The notes under the pieces were generated by a model. The model saw only the letters and a list, made by a program, of their open reading frames with translations. It was not told the DNA's origin and searched no databases. Made by a program: the position numbers and the translations under genes. From Methanosuratincolales archaeon (GTDB lineage: Archaea; Thermoproteota; Methanomethylicia; Methanomethylicales; Methanomethylicaceae): a stretch of 16,331 bases of DNA. Positions 6,875 to 14,807 of this stretch are shown here, piece by piece (position 1 is the stretch's first letter; each line of letters starts with the position of its first letter). Location of the stretch: positions 1-16,331 of the forward strand of contig CALGKV010000137.1 in NCBI GenBank assembly GCA_937930465.1, read 5' to 3'.

Positions 6875-7636
6875 TTGCATTCGATCACTTACCCGTTTGG
6901 GAGACTCGAGCTTGGAGAAGACCTCGGTTTGACCATCAACGGGACCAAGCTGAAGGGCGAGCCAAGGCTCCTCCGGGATCTCAAGCCGGTCCTGAGGAAT
7001 CCTGAGTTCGTCACGGACCAGAACGCGGGCAAGATCCTTTACATGATGTACCGATCTGTGGTAGCCGACCCGGCGCACAGGGAGGCGTTTAGGATCCATT
7101 CAGTGCGCTTTGACCTCACCGTTATGGACTACTGCCTCCTCGACAAGGAGCCAAACAAGACGCTTGGCCACGTCCATCCCCAAGCAATCCCTGGGCTTTC
7201 TTACCCTGAGCTATACCAAGTCCTGCTCGGCAGAGCGATCTACCTCCTCCAGAGGGCACAGGACAGAAGTGGGCGGGTCGCCGACTTCCTGGTTATAGAA
7301 GCGGGCCCTGGAGAAGCAGTGCTAATACCGCCGAACTACGGCCATGTGACTGTCAACGTGGGTGGATCCCCGCTCGTCATGGCAAACCTCGTCTCCACCC
7401 GATTCTCCTCGGACTACGGGCCATACAAGGAACTCCACGGCGCTTCGTACTATCTCATCGAAGGGGGGTCTTTGGAGCCGAACCCGAACTATCCTGACCT
7501 GCCAGAGCCTGTCTGGTCTGACGAAAAGTATCCCGTGTCCAAGGACATTTACACGGACTTCATCTGCTGCCCAAAGAGCTACTCTTTCCTGAACGACCCG
7601 ACCATGATAGGCGCGAGGTTCTGCAAGGGACAATGA
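6875..7636 (+). CDS. pgi: Glucose-6-phosphate isomerase, archaeal cupin type
   Basis: This enzyme interconverts glucose-6-phosphate and fructose-6-phosphate. It belongs to the cupin (cGPI) family, unrelated to classical PGI. Metal-ligand residues match those of the Pyrococcus enzyme: His99 and His101 in LGHVHPQ, Glu112 in YPELYQVLLG and His157 in PPNYGHVTVN. With the TTG start it has 253 residues, about 60 more than the short Pyrococcus form, with extra sequence at the C-terminus (the segment with FICCPKSYSF). TTG 6875 is preferred: AGGTGGTGG (6860-6868) is a good Shine-Dalgarno sequence, PFG then falls near residue 7 as in Pyrococcus, and the TATA box is too close to ATG 6854. The ATG start (260 residues) remains possible. 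It heads a cluster of sugar-phosphate genes but has its own promoter. Confidence 0.9.
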   Translation: MHSITYPFGRLELGEDLGLTINGTKLKGEPRLLRDLKPVLRNPEFVTDQNAGKILYMMYRSVVADPAHREAFRIHSVRFDLTVMDYCLLDKEPNKTLGHVHPQAIPGLSYPELYQVLLGRAIYLLQRAQDRSGRVADFLVIEAGPGEAVLIPPNYGHVTVNVGGSPLVMANLVSTRFSSDYGPYKELHGASYYLIEGGSLEPNPNYPDLPEPVWSDEKYPVSKDIYTDFICCPKSYSFLNDPTMIGARFCKGQ

Positions 7637-7665
7637 GCATGCACCGAATTTGGCAGACCTTAAGT

Positions 7666-7674
7666 CTTTTAAAT
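7666..7674 (+). promoter_or_regulatory. TATA box of the phosphoglycerate kinase operon
   Basis: cttttaaat lies about 26 nt before a predicted transcription start near 7697, giving a leader of about 10 nt for the ATG at 7706. The next genes follow closely, so this is likely the main promoter for the genes up to 11868. Confidence 0.5.
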
Positions 7675-7705
7675 GCCAGATAAACATTTGTGGTCAGTGA
7701 GTTGT

Positions 7706-8953
7706 ATGCAACTCCGCTCTCTGCCGTTCTACACGATGGATGACTTCAACTTCAGCGGAAAGAAGGTCCTGCTAAGGGTCGACATCAATTCGCCGATCGA
7801 TCCCAAGACAGGGAAGATACTTGACGACACTCGGATAAGGAGCCACGCACAGACAGTGAAGGAGCTGATTGATCTCGGGGCATCGGTCGCCATACTAGCA
7901 CACCAAGGGAGGCCCGGCGACAGTGACTTCACCACGCTTGGGGCACACTCCTCGATTCTCTCTAAGCACCTGGGGAAGGGCGTCAATTACGTGGAGGATC
8001 TCTTCGGGCCATATGCCAGGTCGCAGATAGCCTCCATGAAGCCTGGGGACATCCTGTTGCTCGAGAACACCCGGTTCTACTCTGAGGAGAACATCGAGAA
8101 GGTCCCCGAGGCGCAGGCCAAAACCTTCCTCGTCAGGATCCTCAGCCCGCTCTTCTCGCTATATGTTAACGACGCCTTTGCCACGGCCCACCGCTCACAC
8201 CCGTCTCTGGTGGGATTCCCCATGGTCATGCCCTCCGCGGGCGGAAGGCTGCTCCAGAAGGAGGTAGAGATACTCGGCAGCCTCTTCGAGCCCTCCTCGC
8301 GGCCCTGCATATTCGTGCTGGGAGGGAGCAAGGTCGCTGACTCAGTCCAGCTGATGGAGACCCTCCTCCCCAAGGGGCTTGCAGACAGGATTCTGCTCAC
8401 TGGGCTCATATCCCACCTCTTCCTGATAGCAAGGGGAGAGCGCGTGGGCAAGGCTACCACCAAGATAATGGAGGGGAAGGGGCTCAATGCACTACTGCCC
8501 CGGGCAGAGGCTTTGCTGAAGAAGTACGGCGAGATGATACTGACTCCGGTGGACATCGCATACCTCAAGGGCGACGCGCGCGTCGAGGTACCGATCGACC
8601 GCATACCCGATGACTCGCCCGTCTACGACATTGGCGAGTCAACTATTTCCGAGTATTCGGAGCTGCTTAGGAGCGCCAAGACAGTCATAATGAGGGGACC
8701 TGCAGGGTATATTGAGGACTCAAGATTCGCCCGAGGATCGGAGGGGCTACTCCAAGCGCTGGTTAAGAGCAATGCTGTCTCGCTACTAGGCGGCGGGCAC
8801 CTCAGGGCGATCTCCGAGCGGCTTGGCATTGCAGAAAAGATTGGATATTTCAGCACAGGAGGCGGTGCCTTCATCACCTTCCTCTCCGGTGAGAAGCTTC
8901 CAGCGTTGGAAGTCTTAATAGCATCGAAGCAGAAGTTTAACTCAGACAAGTGA
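7706..8953 (+). CDS. pgk: Phosphoglycerate kinase, archaeal
   Basis: This cytoplasmic enzyme transfers phosphate between 3-phosphoglycerate/ATP and 1,3-bisphosphoglycerate/ADP. At 415 residues it is full length for archaea. Motifs in order: RVDINSP (24-30), HQGRPG (66-71), LLENTRFYSEE (from 118), VNDAFATAHRSHPS (from 154), FVLGGSKVADS (from 203), then near the end LLGGGHLRAISERLG and FSTGGGAFITFLSG, the archaeal form of the nucleotide-binding loop. ATG 7706 is chosen because archaeal homologues have a short extension before DDF; the in-frame ATG at 7673 overlaps the TATA box. The gene for its partner enzyme GAPDH follows after 16 bp, so the two steps linking 3-phosphoglycerate to glyceraldehyde-3-phosphate are co-transcribed. 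Confidence 0.97.
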   Translation: MQLRSLPFYTMDDFNFSGKKVLLRVDINSPIDPKTGKILDDTRIRSHAQTVKELIDLGASVAILAHQGRPGDSDFTTLGAHSSILSKHLGKGVNYVEDLFGPYARSQIASMKPGDILLLENTRFYSEENIEKVPEAQAKTFLVRILSPLFSLYVNDAFATAHRSHPSLVGFPMVMPSAGGRLLQKEVEILGSLFEPSSRPCIFVLGGSKVADSVQLMETLLPKGLADRILLTGLISHLFLIARGERVGKATTKIMEGKGLNALLPRAEALLKKYGEMILTPVDIAYLKGDARVEVPIDRIPDDSPVYDIGESTISEYSELLRSAKTVIMRGPAGYIEDSRFARGSEGLLQALVKSNAVSLLGGGHLRAISERLGIAEKIGYFSTGGGAFITFLSGEKLPALEVLIASKQKFNSDK

Positions 8954-8969
8954 TTTTGGGGGCCATTTT

Positions 8970-9992
8970 ATGAAGGTAAGAGTAGGCATAAACGGATACG
9001 GCACAATAGGGAAGAGGGTTGCTGACGCAGTCCTCAAGCAGCGGGACATGATCCTGGCTGGGGTCACCAAGACCAAGCCGAACTTCGAGGCGAGGATGGC
9101 GCGGCAGAAGGGGATAAAGGTCTATGCCGCGTCCGCCGAGAAGCTGCAGGCATTCAAGGATGCCGGAATTGAGGTCCAGGGTACGCTAGAGGACCTACTC
9201 AATGAGGTTGACGTGATAGTCGACTGCACACCAGGCAAGGTCGGGGCGACTTACAAGGCCCTTTACGAGAAGCACAAGGTGAAGGCAATATTCCAGGGCG
9301 GCGAGAAGCACGAAGTGGCCGGATTCTCATTCAACGCGGTCTGCAACTACAACGATGCCCTCGGAAGGGACTTCGTGAGGGTAGTCTCCTGCAACACCAC
9401 CGGGCTCTGCAGATCCCTGTATGCTGTGGACACTGAATTCGGCATAAGGAAGTCCAGGGTGGTCCTAATCAGGAGGGGAGCTGACCCTTCTGAGGACAAG
9501 AAGGGCCCGATAAACAGCATCATGCCAGACCCGGTGAGCATACCTTCGCACCACGGCCCAGATGTCCAGAAGGTCCTACCCAAGATCGACATAACAACCT
9601 CTGCATTCGCCGTCCCGACAACGCTCATGCACGTCCACTGGCTCAACCTTGAGCTCGAGAAGGAGGCGACCGAGGCTGAGATCCTCTCCGCCCTCTCAAA
9701 GTACCCCCGGATAAGCTTGGTCTCTGCCTCCGACGGGATCGACTCGACTGCCCAGGTGATAGAGTATGCCAGGGACCTTGGGAGGTGCAGGTATGACATG
9801 CCCGAGCTCATTGTCTTCAAGGAGTCGGTCAAGTCCTTCGGGAGGGAGATCTACCTGACCCAGGCAGTGCACCAGGAGTCGATAGTCGTCCCAGAGAACA
9901 TCGACGCCATAAGGGCAATGACCAACCTCTGCGGGACCGCTGAGGAGTCGATGACAATGACGAACGAGAGCCTTGGGCTGGGGGGAATCTGA
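8970..9992 (+). CDS. gap: Type II glyceraldehyde-3-phosphate dehydrogenase (NAD(P)-dependent, archaeal)
   Basis: This enzyme interconverts glyceraldehyde-3-phosphate and 1,3-bisphosphoglycerate with NAD(P)(H). At 340 residues it has the usual archaeal length. The Rossmann start is VRVGINGYGTIGKRVADAV (glycine motif at residues 7-14), followed by DVIVDCTPGKVG. The catalytic cysteine is Cys141 in VVSCNTTGLCRSL. The pattern LIRRGADPSEDKKGPINSI and the HVHWLNLE segment are typical of the archaeal (type II) family. The ATG at 8970 follows a G-run (8958-8962) 7 nt upstream. It lies 16 bp after pgk and 4 bp before the universal stress protein start, so all three are probably on one mRNA. In many archaea this enzyme works mainly in the gluconeogenic direction; that this holds here is inference. 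Confidence 0.97.
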   Translation: MKVRVGINGYGTIGKRVADAVLKQRDMILAGVTKTKPNFEARMARQKGIKVYAASAEKLQAFKDAGIEVQGTLEDLLNEVDVIVDCTPGKVGATYKALYEKHKVKAIFQGGEKHEVAGFSFNAVCNYNDALGRDFVRVVSCNTTGLCRSLYAVDTEFGIRKSRVVLIRRGADPSEDKKGPINSIMPDPVSIPSHHGPDVQKVLPKIDITTSAFAVPTTLMHVHWLNLELEKEATEAEILSALSKYPRISLVSASDGIDSTAQVIEYARDLGRCRYDMPELIVFKESVKSFGREIYLTQAVHQESIVVPENIDAIRAMTNLCGTAEESMTMTNESLGLGGI

Positions 9993-9996
9993 AGAC

Positions 9997-10419
9997 TTGT
10001 TCAAGAAGCTCTTGGTGCCGATCGACGGGTCCCCCGCATCCATGAGGGCCATCGACCTAGCGATAGAGTTCGCGATGAAGGACGGATCGAAGCTGACCCT
10101 GATCCATGTGGTCAGCCCGGCGCCCGTATGCAGCAAGCCCGCGATGATAGAGGAGATGAAGGGCATCGGGAACTCTGTCCTCGAGGCGGCTGCATCCAAG
10201 TGCGACGCCTTCGGGATCTCCGCAAAAAAGGTCCTCAAGGTCGCAGAGAGCAACCAGACCTCTACCGCCTACGAGATCTTCAAGGAAGCAGTCGACGGAA
10301 ACTACGATTGCGTGATCATCGGGTCCAGGGGCTACTCCGGAGGGATGGGCATCCTGATGGGGAGTGTTGCAATCTCGGTTGCGCTGAGCCTGCCCTGCAC
10401 CACGATAATAGTCCGGTAG
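9997..10419 (+). CDS. Universal stress protein (UspA family, ATP-binding type)
   Basis: This 140-residue protein is a single Usp domain. It begins FKKLLVPIDGSPASMRAIDLAIEFA, the classic strand and first helix, and ends with the ATP-binding signature G-x2-G-x9-G-S in IGSRGYSGGMGILMGSVA, then LPCTTIIVR. So it should bind ATP, unlike the Usp members without this motif. The start is taken as TTG 9997, four bases after the GAPDH stop, with the G-run 9980-9985 about 11 nt upstream; this gives the usual N-terminus. A frame from TTG 9973 would overlap the end of gap. Its place between glycolytic genes suggests control by, or response to, energy state, but nothing in the sequence proves this. Confidence 0.93.
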   Translation: MFKKLLVPIDGSPASMRAIDLAIEFAMKDGSKLTLIHVVSPAPVCSKPAMIEEMKGIGNSVLEAAASKCDAFGISAKKVLKVAESNQTSTAYEIFKEAVDGNYDCVIIGSRGYSGGMGILMGSVAISVALSLPCTTIIVR

Positions 10420-10470
10420 CATCCTGAACTGCTTCCCGGCGGGGAGAATCGGAATCTGCAGGTGGGGTTT

Positions 10471-11868
10471 TTGGATAATAGGATATCGTTCGGCACCGAC
10501 GGGTGGCGCGCCAGGCTGGACGAGGGCTTCACAGCCGAGAATGTCAGGCGCGTCGCCTTCGCGATAGCGGAGCATATATGTGAGTCTGGATCCCCCGGGA
10601 GGGGGGTGTTCATAGGCTACGACGGCAGGGCGCAATCCAAGAAGTTCGCGGAGGAGTGCGCCATAGTGCTCGCCAGCAAGGGGATCGCTTCATTCCTTCC
10701 GCCCAGACCCGTGCCTACGCCGGTCGCCGCCTTCTCCGCGGTCAGGCACTCCCTCTCCGGATCGATAATGATCACCGCCTCGCACAACCCCCCCGAGTAC
10801 AACGGCATCAAATTCATACCCGACTATGGAGGACCAGCCATGCCTGACGTCACGAGCAGCATAGAGCGCCACATCCCGCCCGAGCCCCCAATATTTCAAA
10901 AAGACGCGGATAGGAACATGATCTCGGAGCTCGACCCCTACGAGGACTACCTGAGGCACCTCTTCGGGCTGATCAAGGGGGATCTCTCCGGGATGCGCGT
11001 CGTCCTGGATCCGATGCACGGTTCAACATCCGGGTTCGCGAGCAGGGTATTCTCCCAGATGGGTGCGTCCGTCGAGGCATTGAGGGACACGATCGACCCC
11101 AGCTTCGGCGGATCCATCCCAGACCCCACGCCGGAGAACCTGTCAGGGCTCAGATCAAGGGTAGTTGCATCCGGGCACGACTTGGGGATAGCGTTCGACG
11201 GTGACGGTGACCGGCTGACTGCAGTGACCAGGGACGGTACCTTCCTGGCTGTCAACCAGCTGCTCCCACTCGTCTACCTGCACCTGATGGAAAGGCGGTC
11301 GATGATCGGGGACGCCGCTAGGACGGTAGCAACGAGCCACCTCGTGGACAGGGTCGCGGAGGACCACGGGCAGAAGGTGGTCGAGGTTCCGGTCGGGTTC
11401 AAGTACATCGGAGTGCTACTCAGGGAACGGGCGGTCGTAATCGGCGGGGAGGAGAGCGGCGGCATGAGCTTCTCTTGCCACATACCCGAGAAGGACGGCA
11501 TTGCCTCAGCAGCCCTCCTGATGGAGGCGGTCAGGTCGTCGGGGCAGGGGCTCTCAAACCTCTACCAGGATCTGGTCACCAGATACGGGAGGCTCCACTC
11601 TTCCAGGCTGGACCTGCGCACTTCTTTCAAGGGCGACATAATGCGGCTGATCGGGGAAGCCGCCTCAAAAGTCGAGATCCTGGGCAGGAGGGTGGTCGGT
11701 GTGAACAGGAAGGACGGGATTAAGATCGCCCTCGAAGGCGGATGCTGGATCCTCTTCAGAAAGTCCGGCACAGAGAATGTTGTCAGGGTCTACGCAGAGT
11801 CTGATGATTGGGCGCTCACTGAGACCCTGCTTAACTTCGGGAAATCCCTTGTACTTAGTTTCATATGA
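10471..11868 (+). CDS. Phosphoglucomutase/phosphomannomutase (alpha-D-phosphohexomutase)
   Basis: This enzyme moves phosphate between C6 and C1 of glucose or mannose, leading from glucose-6-phosphate to sugar-1-phosphates for nucleotide sugars and glycans. At 465 residues it has all four functional loops: start FGTDGWRA, phosphoserine loop ITASHNPPEYNG (Ser104), metal loop FDGDGDR (DGDGDR at 243-248), sugar-specificity loop GGEESGG (325-331), and phosphate-binding loop RKSGTENVVRVYAES near the C-terminus. Glucose and mannose specificity cannot be told apart. TTG 10471 is favoured because AGGTGG (10460-10465) lies 5 nt upstream; GTG 10462 is an alternative start three codons earlier. It lies 51 bp after the stress-protein gene and probably ends the pgk operon. 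Its stop codon lies inside the palindrome at 11858-11871. Confidence 0.94.
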   Translation: MDNRISFGTDGWRARLDEGFTAENVRRVAFAIAEHICESGSPGRGVFIGYDGRAQSKKFAEECAIVLASKGIASFLPPRPVPTPVAAFSAVRHSLSGSIMITASHNPPEYNGIKFIPDYGGPAMPDVTSSIERHIPPEPPIFQKDADRNMISELDPYEDYLRHLFGLIKGDLSGMRVVLDPMHGSTSGFASRVFSQMGASVEALRDTIDPSFGGSIPDPTPENLSGLRSRVVASGHDLGIAFDGDGDRLTAVTRDGTFLAVNQLLPLVYLHLMERRSMIGDAARTVATSHLVDRVAEDHGQKVVEVPVGFKYIGVLLRERAVVIGGEESGGMSFSCHIPEKDGIASAALLMEAVRSSGQGLSNLYQDLVTRYGRLHSSRLDLRTSFKGDIMRLIGEAASKVEILGRRVVGVNRKDGIKIALEGGCWILFRKSGTENVVRVYAESDDWALTETLLNFGKSLVLSFI

Positions 11869-11871
11869 AAC
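11858..11871. promoter_or_regulatory. Perfect 14-bp palindrome, candidate operator of the importer operon
   Basis: gtttcatatgaaac is a perfect inverted repeat. It extends to a 9-of-10-match 20-bp dyad at 11855-11874. It overlaps the stop codon of the phosphohexomutase gene and touches the TATA-like stretch at 11872-11882 (gaaaatttta), so a bound dimeric repressor would block TBP/TFB. The regulator is unknown; a metal-responsive one (DtxR-like) would fit an iron or cobalamin importer, but that is inference. Confidence 0.55.
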
Positions 11872-11882
11872 GAAAATTTTAA
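11872..11882 (+). promoter_or_regulatory. TATA-like box of the importer operon
   Basis: gaaaattttaa lies about 36-46 nt before ATG 11918. It predicts a start near 11904, just including or abutting the ttggtg Shine-Dalgarno-like sequence at 11905-11910. Confidence 0.5.
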
Positions 11883-11917
11883 TTCAGTGCCCATCGAGCA
11901 CCTCTTGGTGCTTTTTG

Positions 11918-12964
11918 ATGCAAAACTCAACCAAGGCCTTGTCATTGGCGATAATCGCAGTAATCGCCGTCTCCTCTGTAGGCATCCTCCTTGCGGGAGG
12001 GTACCTGAACGGCGGCTCAGGCGTGAAGATATTGGACATGTCGGGCAGGAGCGTCCAGCTGAACTCCACTGCAAGCAGGGTCGTGATCTTGGAGTCGTAC
12101 TGGACCGAGATAGCCTGTGCCCTGGGCGCGCAGGATAAGATAATCGGCATCGGGACATACGTCACCTCCTCTGTCTTTATCCCAGACTCGGTCAAGAACA
12201 AGACAGTCGTCGGCAACGTCTTCTCAGGGGTAAATATCGAGACCGTGCTATCCCTCAAGCCTGACTTGGTGATAATGGACTATGGCTACGGGAAGTCAGA
12301 GGAAATTGTTAGGGGTCTCGAGGCTGCGGGGGTGCCCGTAATCACCCTCTTTGCGAAGAACTTCGCTGACATATCGAACGCGACAATGATCATAGGGCAG
12401 GCGCTTGGGAAGGTCGAGCGGGCGCAAGCGCTCTCGGGCTACATCAATGGGCTCCATTCCCAGCTGATCTCTAACGCCAGCAAAATACCTGCCGGGGAGA
12501 AACCGCGTGTCCTGATATGCAACCTCGACGTCTGGAAGGACGGGCTAATTTACACGTACTCCAACACGAGCTGGGGGAACGTGGTCGTGGACGTCGGCGG
12601 AATCAATGTAGCCCATGAGAGCTTCGGCAGCAAGTCATGGGTCAAGGTTAACATGGAGCAGGTGCTGCAGTGGGACCCCGATCTAATCGTGATTGTGGGT
12701 AGGACTCAATCCGTGCTCGCCTCCCAGATCGGCTCTATGAACGACACTAACTGGCTCAGCCTCCGAGCAGTCAGGGAGGGCAGGGTCTACCCTGTTCTGA
12801 CGGGATCTTACGACCGCAATAGCTACCTCGACTGGACCCCCAGGATGGTCGTCGGCGAGCTCCAGCTGGCGGCAATTATACAGCCCGCGCACTTTGCTTC
12901 CGCCGACTGGGCTTCGGTAAGGGACCGGCTTATGGACGGGTACTACGGGTACCTGAAAAGTTGA
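11918..12964 (+). CDS. ABC importer substrate-binding protein, cobalamin/ferric-siderophore class (TroA/BtuF fold)
   Basis: This 348-residue protein begins with an N-terminal membrane anchor (about residues 8-30, ALSLAIIAVIAVSSVGILLAG) and has no lipobox cysteine, so it is probably held outside the membrane by this uncleaved or signal-type helix. The periplasmic-binding domain follows: RVVILESYWTEIACALGAQDKIIGIG, then a helix-strand unit with VLSLKPDLVIMDYGYG, a long linking helix, and WDPDLIVIVG in the second lobe. This is the class III (BtuF/FecB/FepB-like) fold. Substrate could be vitamin B12, another corrinoid, haem or an iron chelate; the sequence does not decide. ATG 11918 has GGTG 7 nt upstream. 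It is first in an operon with permease and ATPase genes and follows the palindrome at 11858. Confidence 0.88.
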   Translation: MQNSTKALSLAIIAVIAVSSVGILLAGGYLNGGSGVKILDMSGRSVQLNSTASRVVILESYWTEIACALGAQDKIIGIGTYVTSSVFIPDSVKNKTVVGNVFSGVNIETVLSLKPDLVIMDYGYGKSEEIVRGLEAAGVPVITLFAKNFADISNATMIIGQALGKVERAQALSGYINGLHSQLISNASKIPAGEKPRVLICNLDVWKDGLIYTYSNTSWGNVVVDVGGINVAHESFGSKSWVKVNMEQVLQWDPDLIVIVGRTQSVLASQIGSMNDTNWLSLRAVREGRVYPVLTGSYDRNSYLDWTPRMVVGELQLAAIIQPAHFASADWASVRDRLMDGYYGYLKS

Positions 12965-12968
12965 TAAG

Positions 12969-12996
12969 CCCCCTACCTTTTTCCTTCCTCTGCTCT
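12969..12996 (+). other. Pyrimidine tract between binding-protein and permease genes
   Basis: The 47-bp gap holds a pyrimidine-rich run with a T5 stretch. It could cause partial termination, so that more binding protein than permease is made, a common need in importers. No TATA box or clear Shine-Dalgarno sequence for the permease is seen, which makes an independent promoter unlikely. Confidence 0.3.
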
Positions 12997-13011
12997 TAGA
13001 GTGGTTTCCAG

Positions 13012-14031
13012 ATGCCAAAAAATAAGCTCCTTGTCCTTGCGCTCCTGCTTCTCCCTATGCCTGTGCTACTGTTCTCACTATTCGTGGGGATTTACTCGAT
13101 CGACCCTATAACCGTGCTCAGCATATTGGCGAAGCGCCTCTACGATCCGTCAGGAGCCTCCCCTTGGCCTGATGTATACGAGACGATCATTATCAATATC
13201 CGCATGCCGAGGATCCTCCTAGCCCTTGTAGGGGGCATCGCACTCTCCGTCTCAGGCGCCTCGCTCCAAGGTATATTCAGGAACCCGCTCGTAGACACCT
13301 ACATCCTGGGAGTCTCTGCGGGCGCAGGGCTGGGCGCCGCCTTAGGGATAGCTTACTTCCCGGGCGTCCCGGGGTCGGTTCAGGCCCTCTCGTTTGCGAT
13401 GGGCTTTGCTGCCTTCTTCACTACCTACACCGTGGCCAAGAGCAAGGGCGAGACCCCTGTCATATCCCTAGTGCTCGCGGGCGTGATCGTGACCGCGCTC
13501 TTCTCGGCCCTCCTATCGATAATAAAGTTCTTCACAGAGGCGGAGAAGCTTGCTGGCGTGGTTTACTGGATGATGGGGAGCCTAGCGGTGACTGGCTGGG
13601 GGCCGCTGAGCCAGGTTGCCCCCCTGATCATGGTCGGGTTCGCGGTCGCATTCCTGATGCGGTGGCGGATCAATGTCCTCTCGATGGGGGATGAGGAGGC
13701 TAAGGCACTAGGGGTGAACGTAGGCAGGGACAGGCTCATTCTGCTTCTCGCCTCTACGCTCATGGTCTCGGCGTTCGTGTCAGTGGCAGGGATAATCGGA
13801 TGGATTGGTCTCGTCGTGCCGCACACTGTGAGGATGCTCCTAGGAACGCCGGACAACAGGCTCGTTGTGCCTCTTTCCGCAAGCGTCGGAGCAGTATTCC
13901 TGATGGTCGCGGACGACCTTGCGCGCTCGGTCGCCTCGTTCGAGCTCCCGGTCGGGGTGATCACAACCTTGGTTGGCGCACCGTTCTTCCTCTACCTGCT
14001 CAAGCTAAGGGGTGGATCCGCATGGAAGTAG
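13012..14031 (+). CDS. ABC importer permease, FecCD/BtuC family
   Basis: This 339-residue membrane protein is a full FecCD/BtuC-type permease, expected to have about ten membrane helices and to work as a homodimer. Family hallmarks are present: IRMPRILLALVGGIALSVSG and then ASLQGIFRNPLVDTYILGVSAGA early on, LSMGDEEAKALGVNVGRDR (cytoplasmic loop that contacts the ATPase), then GIIGWIGLVVPHTVRMLLG and ELPVGVITTLVGAPFFLYLL at the end. ATG 13012 gives the usual N-terminus with the first helix LLVLALLLLPMPVLLF. Its stop overlaps the start of the ATPase gene by 10 bp, so the two are translationally coupled. It forms the channel for the substrate delivered by the binding protein. Confidence 0.95.
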   Translation: MPKNKLLVLALLLLPMPVLLFSLFVGIYSIDPITVLSILAKRLYDPSGASPWPDVYETIIINIRMPRILLALVGGIALSVSGASLQGIFRNPLVDTYILGVSAGAGLGAALGIAYFPGVPGSVQALSFAMGFAAFFTTYTVAKSKGETPVISLVLAGVIVTALFSALLSIIKFFTEAEKLAGVVYWMMGSLAVTGWGPLSQVAPLIMVGFAVAFLMRWRINVLSMGDEEAKALGVNVGRDRLILLLASTLMVSAFVSVAGIIGWIGLVVPHTVRMLLGTPDNRLVVPLSASVGAVFLMVADDLARSVASFELPVGVITTLVGAPFFLYLLKLRGGSAWK

Positions 14032-14807
14032 TCCGAATCTCCGGACTCGATTTCTCCTACGGCGATGGGTTCTCCATCCATGCGGATTCGCTAAGGGTCT
14101 ACGCAGGGGAAGTGCTTACCCTGCTAGGACCTAACGGTTCCGGAAAGACCACCCTCCTAAAGTGCATCAACTCCCTCCTCAAGCCGAACTCTGGAGAGGT
14201 ACTGATCTGCGGCAAAGAAATAGGGAGCTATTCTAGGGGCGATCTGGCTAAGGCTGTAGGTTATGTGCCCCAATCCCATGCCCCTTCATTCCCATTCACT
14301 GTCTTCGATATCGTCCTGATGGGGCGTGTCTCTTACCTAAGCATCTTCCAGCAGCCCTCCGAGGCCGATCGCAGGAAGGCAGAGGAGGCGCTCACCACAG
14401 TCGGGATCTACGCGATGCGGGATCGCATCTACACAAACATCAGCGGGGGAGAGCGGCAGCTGGTCCTGATTGCAAGGGCCATCGCGCAGGAGCCGCGACT
14501 TCTGCTCCTGGACGAGCCGACAGCCCACCTTGACTTCCGGAACCAGATTGAGACGCTGAGGACAATAAAGCGCCTCTCGAGGGAGCGTAAAGTCGCGGTG
14601 GTGATGAGCCTGCACGACCCGAACCACGCGCTCCTGTTCTCGGACAGGATAGCCTTGATGAGGGGGGGCAAGCTGTTGAGGGAGGGGCCCCCGGATGAGG
14701 TTGTCGACAGCAAGTCGATCGAGGAAGTCTATGGCATCCCGGTGGACATGGTGGAGCACTCTGGAATGCGGTACATCCTGCCGGCCAAGAAGGGAGAATG
14801 GCTTTAG
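14022..14807 (+). CDS. ABC importer ATPase, FecE/BtuD family
   Basis: This 261-residue ATP-binding subunit powers the importer. Walker A is GPNGSGKT (36-43), the Q-loop glutamine is Gln84 in YVPQSHAP, the signature is NISGGERQ (139-146), Walker B is LLLLDEP (160-166), the D-loop follows at AHLD, and the switch histidine is His198 in MSLHDPNHAL. The signature has Ile-Ser-Gly-Gly-Glu, a small change from LSGGQ that is common in this subfamily. ATG 14022 lies within the end of the permease gene and has AGGGGTGG (14008-14015) 6 nt upstream; the open frame upstream of it is the shadow of the permease gene. Length and order match complete FecE/BtuD proteins. Confidence 0.96.
   Translation: MEVVRISGLDFSYGDGFSIHADSLRVYAGEVLTLLGPNGSGKTTLLKCINSLLKPNSGEVLICGKEIGSYSRGDLAKAVGYVPQSHAPSFPFTVFDIVLMGRVSYLSIFQQPSEADRRKAEEALTTVGIYAMRDRIYTNISGGERQLVLIARAIAQEPRLLLLDEPTAHLDFRNQIETLRTIKRLSRERKVAVVMSLHDPNHALLFSDRIALMRGGKLLREGPPDEVVDSKSIEEVYGIPVDMVEHSGMRYILPAKKGEWL

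Noticed and set aside
8077..8604. Long open frame of 175 codons on the minus strand inside the phosphoglycerate kinase gene
   Set aside because: It is Ser-rich and lacks recognisable motifs, and the plus-strand frame is a clear conserved enzyme; such shadows are common opposite GC-rich coding sequence.
10057..10635. Minus-strand open frame of 192 codons opposite the stress-protein and mutase genes
   Set aside because: It spans two plus-strand genes with clear family motifs and shows no motif of its own.
11872..11917. Cobalamin riboswitch upstream of the importer operon
   Set aside because: The leader is far too short (about 15 nt predicted) and no B12-box-like sequence is present.
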